NCBI GenBank assembly: GCA_902790325.1
Contig: CADARP010000003.1
Coordinates: 1 to 64,000 of the forward strand
Direction: 5' to 3'
DNA length: 64,000 bases
Origin: Oscillospiraceae bacterium
Lineage (GTDB): Bacteria > Bacillota > Clostridia > Oscillospirales > Acutalibacteraceae
The notes under the pieces were generated by a model. That model had not been told where the DNA came from, did not search any database, and saw nothing but the letters and a program-made list of their open reading frames with translations. Of the stretch, positions 35,194 to 43,763 are shown in pieces. The first letter of the stretch is position 1, and the number at the start of each line of letters is the position of its first letter. The position numbers and the translations under genes are program-made.

Positions 35194-36458
35194 ACAACAG
35201 CGAACGAATAATCCGCATCGGCGTTGTCGGCAGCGGCCGCGGACAGTCAATGATGGACTACTGCACGAAGTACGGCAACGCGGAGCTTGTCGCGATCTGC
35301 GACAATTACCCGCCCGCTCTGGAACGCGCGCGCCGCAAGTACGGCGATGCGGTCGCGTACTATGGGGATTTCGAGACGTTTCTTTCGCACGACATGGACG
35401 CGGTCGTGCTGGCGAATTTCGCCAACGAACACGCGCCGTTCGCCATCCGCTGCATGGAGGCAGGCAAGGACGTTTTGAGCGAAGTGCTGCCGGTGCAGTC
35501 GATGCGCGAAGCGGTGCGGCTCGTCGAGACCGTGGAGAAAACGGGAAGGCTCTATGCCTTTGCGGAAAACTGCTGTTTCATGCCGTCTGCGCGCAAGATG
35601 CGCGACGCATACAAAAACGGAGAGCTCGGCACGTTTGAGTACGGTGAAGGGGAGTACATGCACAACTGCGAGCCGGATTGGGACGCGCTGACCTACGGCA
35701 ATCCCGATCACTGGCGCAACACAATGTCCGCGTTTTACTACTGCACCCATTCGATGGGGCCGATGATCCATATCAGCGGTCTGCGTCCCGTGCGTGTGAC
35801 AGGTTTTGAGGCGCCGTACAACGCGCGGATGCGCCGCATGGGCGCCAAAGGCGCGCCGTTCGGCGTGGAGATCGTGACGCTGGAAAACGGTGCGCTTGTC
35901 AAAAATCTGCAGGGCGTCGGCCCGTCCAAAAACTCTACGTGGTTCTGTGTCTACGGCTCGAAGGGGCGCATGGAGTCTGCGCGCGCGGACGACGCGGGCA
36001 AACAGACGGTGCGCACGCTCTACCGGAATCTGGACGAGCACGAGGGCGACAACAATTCCGAGCCGATCCTTGCGGACACGGACGACGAGATCACCGCGAA
36101 GTTCGGCGCTTCCGGCCACGGCGGCGCGGACGACTGCATGATGTATAACTTCATCGAGCGGCTGCGCGGCGACGAGAATGCCGATGTCATCGACGTGTAT
36201 GAAGCGCTCGACATGTATCTGCCGGGACACTTTGCGTACCGCTCGGTGCTTTCCGGCGGTATGCCGACGGAGATCCCGGATCTGCGCGATCCCGCCCAGC
36301 GCGACAAGTGGAGAAACGACGCGACCTGCACCGATCCGGCGGCAGGGGAGGACGCGCTGCCGAGTTACTCAAAAGGCAACCCGGACATCCCGCAGTCGAC
36401 GTATGACGCACTCAAAAAGAAGATGGAAGCGCGGCACATGTGGGACGAACAGACGTAA
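35190..36458 (+). CDS. Gfo/Idh/MocA family oxidoreductase
   Basis: A 422-residue NAD(P)-dependent dehydrogenase of the inositol/glucose-fructose oxidoreductase superfamily. GVVGSGRGQSMMDYC is the dinucleotide loop, and SEVLPVQSMREAV replaces the usual EKP region. It is a close paralogue of residues 199-611 of the GNAT fusion at 32346, with identical runs such as EYGEGEYMHNCE. It is ATGA-coupled to the phosphoesterase. Two diverged copies suggest two related substrates or a heteromer. Confidence 0.9.
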   Translation: MNNSERIIRIGVVGSGRGQSMMDYCTKYGNAELVAICDNYPPALERARRKYGDAVAYYGDFETFLSHDMDAVVLANFANEHAPFAIRCMEAGKDVLSEVLPVQSMREAVRLVETVEKTGRLYAFAENCCFMPSARKMRDAYKNGELGTFEYGEGEYMHNCEPDWDALTYGNPDHWRNTMSAFYYCTHSMGPMIHISGLRPVRVTGFEAPYNARMRRMGAKGAPFGVEIVTLENGALVKNLQGVGPSKNSTWFCVYGSKGRMESARADDAGKQTVRTLYRNLDEHEGDNNSEPILADTDDEITAKFGASGHGGADDCMMYNFIERLRGDENADVIDVYEALDMYLPGHFAYRSVLSGGMPTEIPDLRDPAQRDKWRNDATCTDPAAGEDALPSYSKGNPDIPQSTYDALKKKMEARHMWDEQT

Positions 36459-36526
36459 GACACGACCGCAGGGATCGCGTAATATGCAGTTTTTCGTCAA
36501 GAATTACAAATCCTATGTTAAAAATG

Positions 36527-36555
36527 ACAACCCGCACATTTTTTGTGCGGGTTGT
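36527..36555. terminator. Strong hairpin after the oxidoreductase operon
   Basis: An 11-bp perfect stem ACAACCCGCAC / GTGCGGGTTGT with a T-rich loop. No T-run follows the stem, so it may be a terminator that needs a factor, or an RNA-stability element or operator for the next gene 43 bp away. Confidence 0.5.
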
Positions 36556-36598
36556 GGTATTCTGGCCTCGTTGAAAAAGAGAGGGGAGTACCAAAAAA

Positions 36599-37918
36599 AT
36601 GGAACACAAAATGAGAATCATCCAAAAGAACCTGACCGTGTATATCAGCATCCTGCTCGTTACGATCTGTGTGTTGGTGGTTGTGCATGCCGCAAAGAAA
36701 GAAGACGGCAGCGTCCCGACAACATCGCAGACCGAGCTGTCGACGCAGACGCTCGTGCCGGAGATCCGGAACACGCCTGATACGACGGAAACCGAAACGC
36801 AGGCGGAAACGACCGCAGCACAGACGACGGCAGCGCAGAAGCAGACGGAAACGACCGCAGCGCAGACGACGGCGGCACAGACAGCGGCAGTGCAGACGAC
36901 CGCAGCGCCGGTCGTGCGGACTGCAGCGGCGGCGAAAGTGCAAACGCCGGCACCGACGACCAAACAAACGAAACCGGCAGTTTCCGGAACGGTCGCGCCG
37001 GCGAAGCATGTGCTGACGCTCTGCAAGGGAACGGGGATCTCCGCGGTATCGGGTCAGGGCAGCTATGCGGCGGGCACGACCGTAACGGTCGGATGTACGG
37101 TCAAAGAAGGGTATGCTTTCTGCAAATGGAAGTCCGGTATGCTCGCGGTATTCCAGGCAAGCGCGAAACAGACGTTTACGTTCACAATGCCCGATACGGA
37201 TCTCATCCTGACCGCGGAAGCGGAAAGCATCTACACAAACGTAACGCTCATTGCCGGTACGGGGATCTCGGCGGTCTACGGCGGCGGGAAATATCTTTCG
37301 GGTGAGAGTGTGAGCGTTTCCTGTTCCGTTCAGAACGGCTATGTGTTCTCGGGTTGGAGCAGCAATACGTCGTCTGTTCGCAGCAGCGCGAACCAGCGCT
37401 ATTCATTCACCGCGCCGAAGGGCGGCGTGACGCTGACGGCGAACGCGGAGAAAACGACCTACACGGTCAGCCTTGTCGCAGGCAAGAACATCCGGCTCGT
37501 CTCCGGCGGCGGAGACTACAAACCGGGCGACACCGTGACCATCGAATGCGTTGCCCGCACCGGCAGCGTGTTTACGGGATGGACATCCTTTTCGTCCGGC
37601 GTCCGGAACAGCACCGCGCGCCGCTGCACGTTCACCATGCCGTCGAACGACGTGAAACTGAAAGCCCAGGCCGAAGTTTTCACGACGTATGTCGATCGCA
37701 CGGCGCGCACGACGGCAAAGCCGATCGAAGAAGCGAAAAAGACCACAACCGCGCCGGCACCGAGCACCACGACGACCACGGCGCCGACAACAACGACGAC
37801 CACGGCGGTATTTGTCGAACCCACGACGACTGCGTACACCGTAGAAGACAACACGCCGGAGGATACCCCGGCGGCGGAACCGTGCACGACGACTGTACCG
37901 TCCTTTCTTGAACAGTAA
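36599..37918 (+). CDS. Secreted or anchored repeat protein with three InlB-B-like repeats
   Basis: A 439-residue protein. A membrane helix at about 12-32 (signal anchor) is followed by a threonine-, alanine- and glutamine-rich linker of about 100 residues (QTTAAQ motifs). Three repeats of about 75 residues come next (about 137-365), each reading like GxGISAVxGxGxYxxGxxVxVxCxVxxGYxFxxW, as in divergent InlB B-type or bacterial repeat domains. The C-terminal tail is threonine-rich. No LPxTG is seen. Likely a cell-surface protein; function unknown. RBS GAGGGGAG. Confidence 0.7.
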   Translation: MEHKMRIIQKNLTVYISILLVTICVLVVVHAAKKEDGSVPTTSQTELSTQTLVPEIRNTPDTTETETQAETTAAQTTAAQKQTETTAAQTTAAQTAAVQTTAAPVVRTAAAAKVQTPAPTTKQTKPAVSGTVAPAKHVLTLCKGTGISAVSGQGSYAAGTTVTVGCTVKEGYAFCKWKSGMLAVFQASAKQTFTFTMPDTDLILTAEAESIYTNVTLIAGTGISAVYGGGKYLSGESVSVSCSVQNGYVFSGWSSNTSSVRSSANQRYSFTAPKGGVTLTANAEKTTYTVSLVAGKNIRLVSGGGDYKPGDTVTIECVARTGSVFTGWTSFSSGVRNSTARRCTFTMPSNDVKLKAQAEVFTTYVDRTARTTAKPIEEAKKTTTAPAPSTTTTTAPTTTTTTAVFVEPTTTAYTVEDNTPEDTPAAEPCTTTVPSFLEQ

Positions 37919-37940
37919 GGACAGTTTGCGCCAAAAAAAT

Positions 37941-37974
37941 ACAACCGGATGACTTGAAAGGGTCGTCCGGTTGT
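37941..37974. terminator. Bidirectional terminator between convergent genes
   Basis: A 13-bp stem ACAACCGGATGAC / GTCGTCCGGTTGT with one G-T mismatch, an A-run before and T-rich sequence after. It lies between the repeat protein (plus) and the transporter (minus). Confidence 0.75.
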
Positions 37975-37988
37975 CGTATTATGGCTTT

Positions 37989-39545
37989 TTATTCCTCTGA
38001 CTCCATCTCGTCGAGGGACTGCAGATATGCGCCCTGGCGTTCGGCGGAGCCGATGGCGGCAAGTTCCTCGGCGCTCGCGTTGCTGACGCGTCCGGCCATC
38101 GCCTTGCGCCGCAGCAGCAGCTCCGCATACATCTCGTCGCGCTTTTTCTGGTTGAGCGGATAGAAGAACTTCGGAATGTTTCCGATGATGCCCGTAAAGA
38201 CCGGAACGCCGGTCGCCAACGCAAAGATCCACCATTTTGTGCTGTCGGTCTGGTTGCCGATATTGCCCTGAATGTAGCCGATGCGCTTCATGACGATGTT
38301 GTTGATGGTGGACTGGAATGTGTTCATCAGCTTGGTGACCAGCTCTTTGGCGACGCCGGTCATGGCCTCGGCGCGGTAGCCGTTCTTCCATTCGCAATAG
38401 TCCATTGCCTCGTTGCGCAGCTCCTCGATGATAACGTGGCTCGGCGCGTAGACGAGCATGCGGAAGACTTCCTGGATCGCCAGAAGCGGCAGCATAATGA
38501 ACTTGTTCTGATAATTCTTGTGGATGGAGCCGACGGCGAACACGACCAGCCACCAGAAATCGACCCACAGATCGGAGAAGAGCCAGATGAACTTGGTCGA
38601 GAAGCGGCGGCGCATCGGCGCGACGAACGAATAGCTCGCGTAGGAGACGGGCGACGCGGGGATACCGACGAGCGTCTGATAGCTCGACGCGCCCAGCACG
38701 TCGATGAAGTAGTTGGAGATGCCGGTGCCGACACTGAATTTGCCGAGAAATTCCGACAGCACAAGAATCAGCATGGGCTTGTTGTTGACGATCGCCTTCA
38801 GACCCATGAGGATGCTCGGCTTTTCGATCGACTGCGCCACACGTTCGCGCGAGACGATAAAGAAGAACATCGCGAAGGCCGCGCTCAGAAGCGCCAGCGG
38901 GATGCCGAAGCCGGCGAAGAGGTGGTAGAGGTTCCAGTGCGTTTTGTTGTTGATCGTCAGGTCGTACAGAAGACCGAAGATCAGCACCGGCGCGTTTTCA
39001 AACAGGGAGGACACGAGCTGCGCCTTGGCAATCAGTCGTGATCGTTCGACAGGGTGCGGGGTGATCGTACCCATCAGACCCGTCGCTGCGATTCCCTTGA
39101 ATGTATCTGCCGTTTCCGTGATGACGCTCATGGCGAAATACACGATCCACTTCGGCAGATAGTCGGCGGCGGTATTCGGGAAGATTGCCGGAAGCAGCCA
39201 TTTCCACAGTCCGAGAACGGTCAGCGGGATCTGCAGAAAGAGCATGTACGGGCGGAACTTGCCCCAGCGCGTACGCGTCTTTTCGACGATCGCGGCGATG
39301 ATGGTGTCGTTGATCACGTCCCAGATGCCGGCGATCGAGGTCTGGATCGCAATAAAGTTGAAGTCGATCTTGATGACGTCCCAGCGGAAACGTTCTTCGT
39401 ACTTGTTGATATTCAGGCTCTGAGACGCGTCGTACATGATGTACGCCGCCGTCTCTCTGGAGCCGACGTAGCGTCTGTCCTGGTGGACGTACTTCAGCGC
39501 CTCTTCACGCGAGATCTTTTGCTGCGTATTTGGCGAGTCGGACAT
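37989..39545 (-). CDS. GPH-type (MFS_2) sugar:cation symporter-like transporter
   Basis: A polytopic membrane protein of 518 residues. The family signature WDVINDTIIAAIVEKTRTRWGKFRPY is plain near residue 75-100, and a dozen hydrophobic segments follow. Both termini are charged. GPH family members move sugars or glycosides with a cation. The start at 39545 has GGGGGA; the longer frame reads through the leader. The substrate is unknown; the neighbouring deacetylase and oxidoreductases suggest carbohydrate use. Confidence 0.8.
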   Translation of the reverse strand: MSDSPNTQQKISREEALKYVHQDRRYVGSRETAAYIMYDASQSLNINKYEERFRWDVIKIDFNFIAIQTSIAGIWDVINDTIIAAIVEKTRTRWGKFRPYMLFLQIPLTVLGLWKWLLPAIFPNTAADYLPKWIVYFAMSVITETADTFKGIAATGLMGTITPHPVERSRLIAKAQLVSSLFENAPVLIFGLLYDLTINNKTHWNLYHLFAGFGIPLALLSAAFAMFFFIVSRERVAQSIEKPSILMGLKAIVNNKPMLILVLSEFLGKFSVGTGISNYFIDVLGASSYQTLVGIPASPVSYASYSFVAPMRRRFSTKFIWLFSDLWVDFWWLVVFAVGSIHKNYQNKFIMLPLLAIQEVFRMLVYAPSHVIIEELRNEAMDYCEWKNGYRAEAMTGVAKELVTKLMNTFQSTINNIVMKRIGYIQGNIGNQTDSTKWWIFALATGVPVFTGIIGNIPKFFYPLNQKKRDEMYAELLLRRKAMAGRVSNASAEELAAIGSAERQGAYLQSLDEMESEE

Positions 39546-39574
39546 GCGTTTTCCCCCTATCCTGAAATAGTCAG

Positions 39575-39609
39575 CGGCGGTGAACGGGATTTCCACCTCT
39601 TCACCGCCG
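39575..39609. promoter_or_regulatory. Inverted repeat in the transporter leader
   Basis: Perfect 10-bp arms CGGCGGTGAA / TTCACCGCCG (39575-39584 with 39600-39609), between the promoter and the start of the transporter gene. It could be an operator for a sugar-responsive repressor or an RNA hairpin controlling the leader. Confidence 0.5.
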
Positions 39610-39627
39610 GAAAATCACTCTTATGAA

Positions 39628-39656
39628 ATCATAGCAGAAACCGACAAAATTGTCAA
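39628..39656 (-). promoter_or_regulatory. Sigma-A promoter of the GPH transporter
   Basis: Minus-strand TTGACA (39651-39656), 17-bp spacer, TATGAT (39628-39633), immediately upstream of the inverted repeat. Confidence 0.85.
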
Positions 39657-39685
39657 TCCGTTTTCCGTATATTTGTACAATCTGC

Positions 39686-40384
39686 TTACAGCAAAACTTC
39701 CCTGTTCGTGCCGTAGAAGATGTCCGGACGGCCGCTGATCATGCGGCAGAATTTCTCGAACATATCCCAGTTGTCGTCGCGCTCGAATTCATAGGCATGT
39801 CCCCAGACGTAGAAAAGCTGCGGCGTTTCCGGTTCGAGCGCAAGAAAACGCTCGGCCAGCTCGAACAGTTGGTCCGTCTCGGTGTGGTGCACCGAGGGGT
39901 GCAGCATCAGCGGGTCCCCGGGCAGGTCGAACGCATGCGTGGATGTGGTCGTGCGCGCATAGCGGATGGGCGTGCCGGCACGGATGACGTCGGCGACGTG
40001 CGGCGTGATCAGGTGACTGCCGCCGGGATAGGCCATGCCGACAACGTCGTACCCGACCAGTTCCGACAGCGCTTTGCGGTCGTCCTCGACCTCACGCAGG
40101 ATCTCGTCGTCGGACAGATCCTTGAGCGCGGGATGCGAGACAGTGTGCACGGCGACCTCATGACCGGCATAGACCTCGGCGATCTCCGTACTGCGCAGGC
40201 GCACATGCGGGAACGTCCTGTTCTTTTCTTTGTCATAAAACGCGTGCGCCTCGGCGAAGCATCCGCTGTTGAGGTTGAACGTACAGGGCAGGCCGTACTT
40301 TTCGAGAATACGCAGGAGCTGTCTGTCCTGCGTCACGCCGTCGTCATAGCTGAGTGTCAGCGCCTTCATTTTTCCGTTGAACAT
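39686..40384 (-). CDS. NodB-type polysaccharide deacetylase
   Basis: A 232-residue enzyme without signal peptide. NodB motifs: LSYDDG near residue 12 (catalytic and metal Asp), HTVSHP near 80 (metal His pair) and AYPGG near 117. It ends with VWGHAYEF and the metal-site His. It is likely a metal-dependent deacetylase of a small saccharide or N-acetyl group, cytoplasmic as read. The ATG at 40384 has an AAGGAGG site; the longer frame runs through the promoter region. Confidence 0.85.
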   Translation of the reverse strand: MFNGKMKALTLSYDDGVTQDRQLLRILEKYGLPCTFNLNSGCFAEAHAFYDKEKNRTFPHVRLRSTEIAEVYAGHEVAVHTVSHPALKDLSDDEILREVEDDRKALSELVGYDVVGMAYPGGSHLITPHVADVIRAGTPIRYARTTTSTHAFDLPGDPLMLHPSVHHTETDQLFELAERFLALEPETPQLFYVWGHAYEFERDDNWDMFEKFCRMISGRPDIFYGTNREVLL

Positions 40385-40495
40385 AGGGGTCCTCCTTGTG
40401 TATGTTATTCTGTCTCCTGTTCCTTTGCCGGCTTTTTTATAAAATACCATAGAAAACGTCCGAACGCAATAGGCGGATTTTACCCAATAAAACAC

Positions 40496-40524
40496 TTGAC
40501 AAAGAAAACCAATCTGTCTATACT
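40496..40524 (+). promoter_or_regulatory. Sigma-A promoter of the IleRS gene
   Basis: TTGACA (40496-40501), 17-bp spacer, TATACT (40519-40524). Only about 50 bp separate it from the start codon, so no T-box leader is present. Confidence 0.9.
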
Positions 40525-40577
40525 TATTTAGTTAGCAATTTTTTATGCTTTGCAAATCCAACTCGGAGGTTTTGAAT

Positions 40578-43500
40578 ATGGCAGAACAGGAGAAAAATAC
40601 CTTTATCGAGACCGAGCACGAAGTGCTGCGGTTCTGGGAGGAGAACGACTGCTTCGGCAAACTGCGCGAAAAGAACGCGGGACACACGCGCTTCCGTTTT
40701 CTGGACGGCCCCATCACGGCAAACAACCCCATGGGCATCCACCACGCGTGGGGCAGAAGTCTGAAGGACATCTTCATCCGCTACAAAGCGATGCAGGGCT
40801 ACGACTGCCGTTACCAGAACGGTTTCGACGCACAGGGTCTGTGGGTCGAGGTCGAGGTCGAAAAGGAGCTGGGCTTCAAGACCAAGCGCGACATCGAAGA
40901 GTACGGCATGGACAAGTTCACCAAAAAGTGTGTCGAACGTGTCAAGAAGTTTTCCGGCATCATCACCGAGCAGTCCAAGCGGCTCGGTCAGTGGATGGAT
41001 TGGGACAACAGCTACTTTACCCATACCGACAAGAACATCCAGGGCATCTGGCATTTCCTGCAGAAGTGCAACGAGAACGGCTGGCTGCGCAAGGAGTACA
41101 AGCCCATGCCGTGGTGCCCGCGCTGCGGCACGTCGCTGTCCGAGCACGAAATGACCGGCTCGTACAAGATGATGACGCACAACTCCGTGTTTTTCAAACT
41201 GCCGATCGTCGAGACGGGTAAGAAGATCCTTGTCTGGACGACCACGCCGTGGACGCTTTCGTCCAACGTCGCACTTGCCGTCAACCCCGAGATCGACTAT
41301 GTCGAGGTGCGCATCGCCAGCGATGACGCGACGCTTATCTGCGCCAAGAACGCCATCAAATACCTCGGCGACGACAAGCAGGAAGTGCTGCGCATGTTCA
41401 AGGGCGAGGAGCTCGTCGGTCTGCACTTCGAGACGTGCTTCCCTGAATTCGACGCGCAGGCCGGCATCGACCACCGCATTGTCGCGTGGGAGGACGTGGA
41501 CGCCGAGGAAGGCACCGGCGTCGTGCATATCGCGCCCGGATGCGGCGCGGAAGACTTCCAGCTCGGCGTGCGCGAGGGTCTCGCACAGGTCATGCCCGTG
41601 GACGACTCCGGCATTTTCCTGCAGGGCTTCGGCTTCATGAGCGGCAAGGACAGCCACGACATTGCCGATGAAGTTTTCGAGGAACTGAAACAGCGCAACA
41701 AGTTATATAAAGTCGAGCCGCACGAGCACAGCTACCCTGTCTGCTGGCGCTGCAAGCACGAGGTCATTTTCCGTCTCGTGCCCGCGTGGTTCATCGCGAC
41801 CGAGGAGCTCAAGCCCCGCCTGATCCGCGCCGCCGAGAGCGTGCGCTGGGAGCCGGACTCCAACGGCAAGCGCATGGTGGACTGGCTGAACAACATGGGC
41901 GACTGGAACATTTCCCGCAAGCGCTATTACGGCCTTCCGCTGCCGTTCTATGTGTGCGACTGCGGCGAGGTGACCGTGATCGGCTCCAAGGCGGAGCTGC
42001 GCGAGAAGGCGGTCGATCCCGCAAAGGTCGACGCGCTGCCCGAGCTGCACCGTCCGTGGGTGGACGACGTGATGATCGTCTGTCCCAAGTGCGGCAAACC
42101 CGTGCGCCGCATTGCCGAGACGGGCGACGTCTGGCTGGACGCCGGCATCGTGCCGTATTCGACGTTCGGTTATTTCGACGACAAAGAGGAATGGAAAAAG
42201 AACTTCCCTGCCGAGTGGGTCACGGAGATGCGCGAGCAGGTGCGTCTGTGGTTCTATTCCATGCTGTTCATGAGCGTTGTGCTCGAGGACCGCGCGCCGT
42301 ATGAGCGCGTGCTGTCCTATAACTCCGTTGTGGCGGAGGACGGTTCCCGATTCTCCAAGACGGGCTTCATGATCCGTTTCGACGAGGCGGCGGAAAAGAT
42401 CGGCGCCGACACCGTGCGCTATCTGTACGCCGGCGCGCCCGTTGCGAACGACGTGCGTTTCGGCTACAATCTCGGCGACGAAGCGCGCCGCAAGCTGCTG
42501 GGCTTCTACAATATCTATACGTTCTTCGATACATATGCCTCCATCGACAAGCCCTGCTTCGACGGCTACACGCCCGACAAGGCGCTGTTCACGCCGGTCG
42601 ACCGCTGGCTGATGCTGCGCACCGACGCCTACATCCGCAAGGCGACCGAGTCCTATGAGAGCTACAAAACGTATACGCTCGTCAAGGAATTCGAGAGCTT
42701 CGTGGACGACATTTCCAACTGGTATGTGCGTACCAACCGCCGCCGTTTCTGGAAGGCGGAGGACGCCGACGACAAGATGATCGCGTACTACACGCTGTTC
42801 TACGCGCTGCGCGCCTGCGTGCAGACGATGGCGCCCATTATCCCGTTCATGACCGAAGGCATCTGGCAGCGCCTGGTGCGCAAGGTCATGCCGTCCGCGC
42901 CCATCTCGGTGCATCTGACCGATTTCCCGAAGCCGATGGATCTGTTTGAGGACGACGGCCTGACGGCGCAGGTCGCCCAGGTGCGCGACATCATTGCGAC
43001 GGCGATGCGCCTGCGCAACGAGCAGCAGCTCAAGGTGCGTCAGCCGCTGGCGAAGCTGTTCGTCTGCACCGAAGATCCGCAGGCGATCCGCACGTTCGAG
43101 CGCAGCATTCTCGACGAGCTGAACGTCAAGGAGGTCGAATATATCAACGATTTCTCCGTACTGGAGGAGATCACGCTGGGCGTGAACTTCAAGGCTGCCG
43201 GCGCCGTGCTCAAGAAGGACGTCAACCGTTTCAAGGCAGCGCTGGAGAACGCGGCCGCAGACGAGATGCAGGCTATGGCAGCCGCGTTCAAAGCGGGCGA
43301 AGCCGTTGCCGTTCCGGGATTTGAAGGCACGTTCGATCCGTCGCTGTTCGTCGAGAACCGCAGGACGAAGGCCGGCGTCGTCAGCGCGCAGTGCGCCGAC
43401 GGGCTGGACACCGCGCTCGATGTGACGCTGACCGACGCGCTGCGCAAGGAAGGCGCCGTGCGCGACGTGATCCGTCAGTGCCAGCTCCTGCGCAAGGAGG

Positions 43501-43706
43501 CCGGCTATTCGGTCGAGCAGCGCATCAACGCTGCCGTGCAGACACAGGACGCGTTCCTGCTGGAAGCGCTGACCGAAAAGAAGGATCATATTGCCGCCGA
43601 GCTTCTGGCGGGCGAGCTGGTCATCAATGCGCCGTTCGAGAGCGATCTTGAGAAGACGTTCGAGGTTGCCGGCGCATCCGTTACCGCCGCTGTCCGCAAA
43701 GCATAA
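40578..43706 (+). CDS. ileS: Isoleucine-tRNA ligase, atypical signature motifs
   Basis: A 1042-residue class Ia synthetase. The Rossmann start reads GPITANNPMGIHHAWGRSLKD, so the HIGH box is HHAW. The KMSKS loop reads DGSRFSKTGF. The CP1 editing domain is intact (TTTPWTLSSN, GTGVVHIAPGCGAEDF), and anticodon-binding and C-terminal domains follow. By overall pattern it belongs to the IleRS group, probably the eukaryote-like type, but the degenerate motifs leave some doubt about specificity. The start at 40578 has TCGGAGG. Confidence 0.85.
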   Translation: MAEQEKNTFIETEHEVLRFWEENDCFGKLREKNAGHTRFRFLDGPITANNPMGIHHAWGRSLKDIFIRYKAMQGYDCRYQNGFDAQGLWVEVEVEKELGFKTKRDIEEYGMDKFTKKCVERVKKFSGIITEQSKRLGQWMDWDNSYFTHTDKNIQGIWHFLQKCNENGWLRKEYKPMPWCPRCGTSLSEHEMTGSYKMMTHNSVFFKLPIVETGKKILVWTTTPWTLSSNVALAVNPEIDYVEVRIASDDATLICAKNAIKYLGDDKQEVLRMFKGEELVGLHFETCFPEFDAQAGIDHRIVAWEDVDAEEGTGVVHIAPGCGAEDFQLGVREGLAQVMPVDDSGIFLQGFGFMSGKDSHDIADEVFEELKQRNKLYKVEPHEHSYPVCWRCKHEVIFRLVPAWFIATEELKPRLIRAAESVRWEPDSNGKRMVDWLNNMGDWNISRKRYYGLPLPFYVCDCGEVTVIGSKAELREKAVDPAKVDALPELHRPWVDDVMIVCPKCGKPVRRIAETGDVWLDAGIVPYSTFGYFDDKEEWKKNFPAEWVTEMREQVRLWFYSMLFMSVVLEDRAPYERVLSYNSVVAEDGSRFSKTGFMIRFDEAAEKIGADTVRYLYAGAPVANDVRFGYNLGDEARRKLLGFYNIYTFFDTYASIDKPCFDGYTPDKALFTPVDRWLMLRTDAYIRKATESYESYKTYTLVKEFESFVDDISNWYVRTNRRRFWKAEDADDKMIAYYTLFYALRACVQTMAPIIPFMTEGIWQRLVRKVMPSAPISVHLTDFPKPMDLFEDDGLTAQVAQVRDIIATAMRLRNEQQLKVRQPLAKLFVCTEDPQAIRTFERSILDELNVKEVEYINDFSVLEEITLGVNFKAAGAVLKKDVNRFKAALENAAADEMQAMAAAFKAGEAVAVPGFEGTFDPSLFVENRRTKAGVVSAQCADGLDTALDVTLTDALRKEGAVRDVIRQCQLLRKEAGYSVEQRINAAVQTQDAFLLEALTEKKDHIAAELLAGELVINAPFESDLEKTFEVAGASVTAAVRKA

Positions 43707-43712
43707 TGTTAT

Positions 43713-43739
43713 GCCCCGCCGTTTCCCGGCGGGGCTTTT
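43713..43739 (+). terminator. Terminator after ileS
   Basis: GCCCCGCCG / CGGCGGGGC (9 bp) followed by TTTT. The next start codon is only 25 bp away, so the beta-helix gene must be transcribed by read-through or from a promoter inside ileS. Confidence 0.85.
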
Positions 43740-43763
43740 CCATGGGATTCAAAAGGTGAGAGT

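Noticed and set aside
41703-43589. Minus-strand open frame of 628 codons over ileS
   Set aside because: Antisense to a clear IleRS, Arg/His/Leu-rich without motifs.
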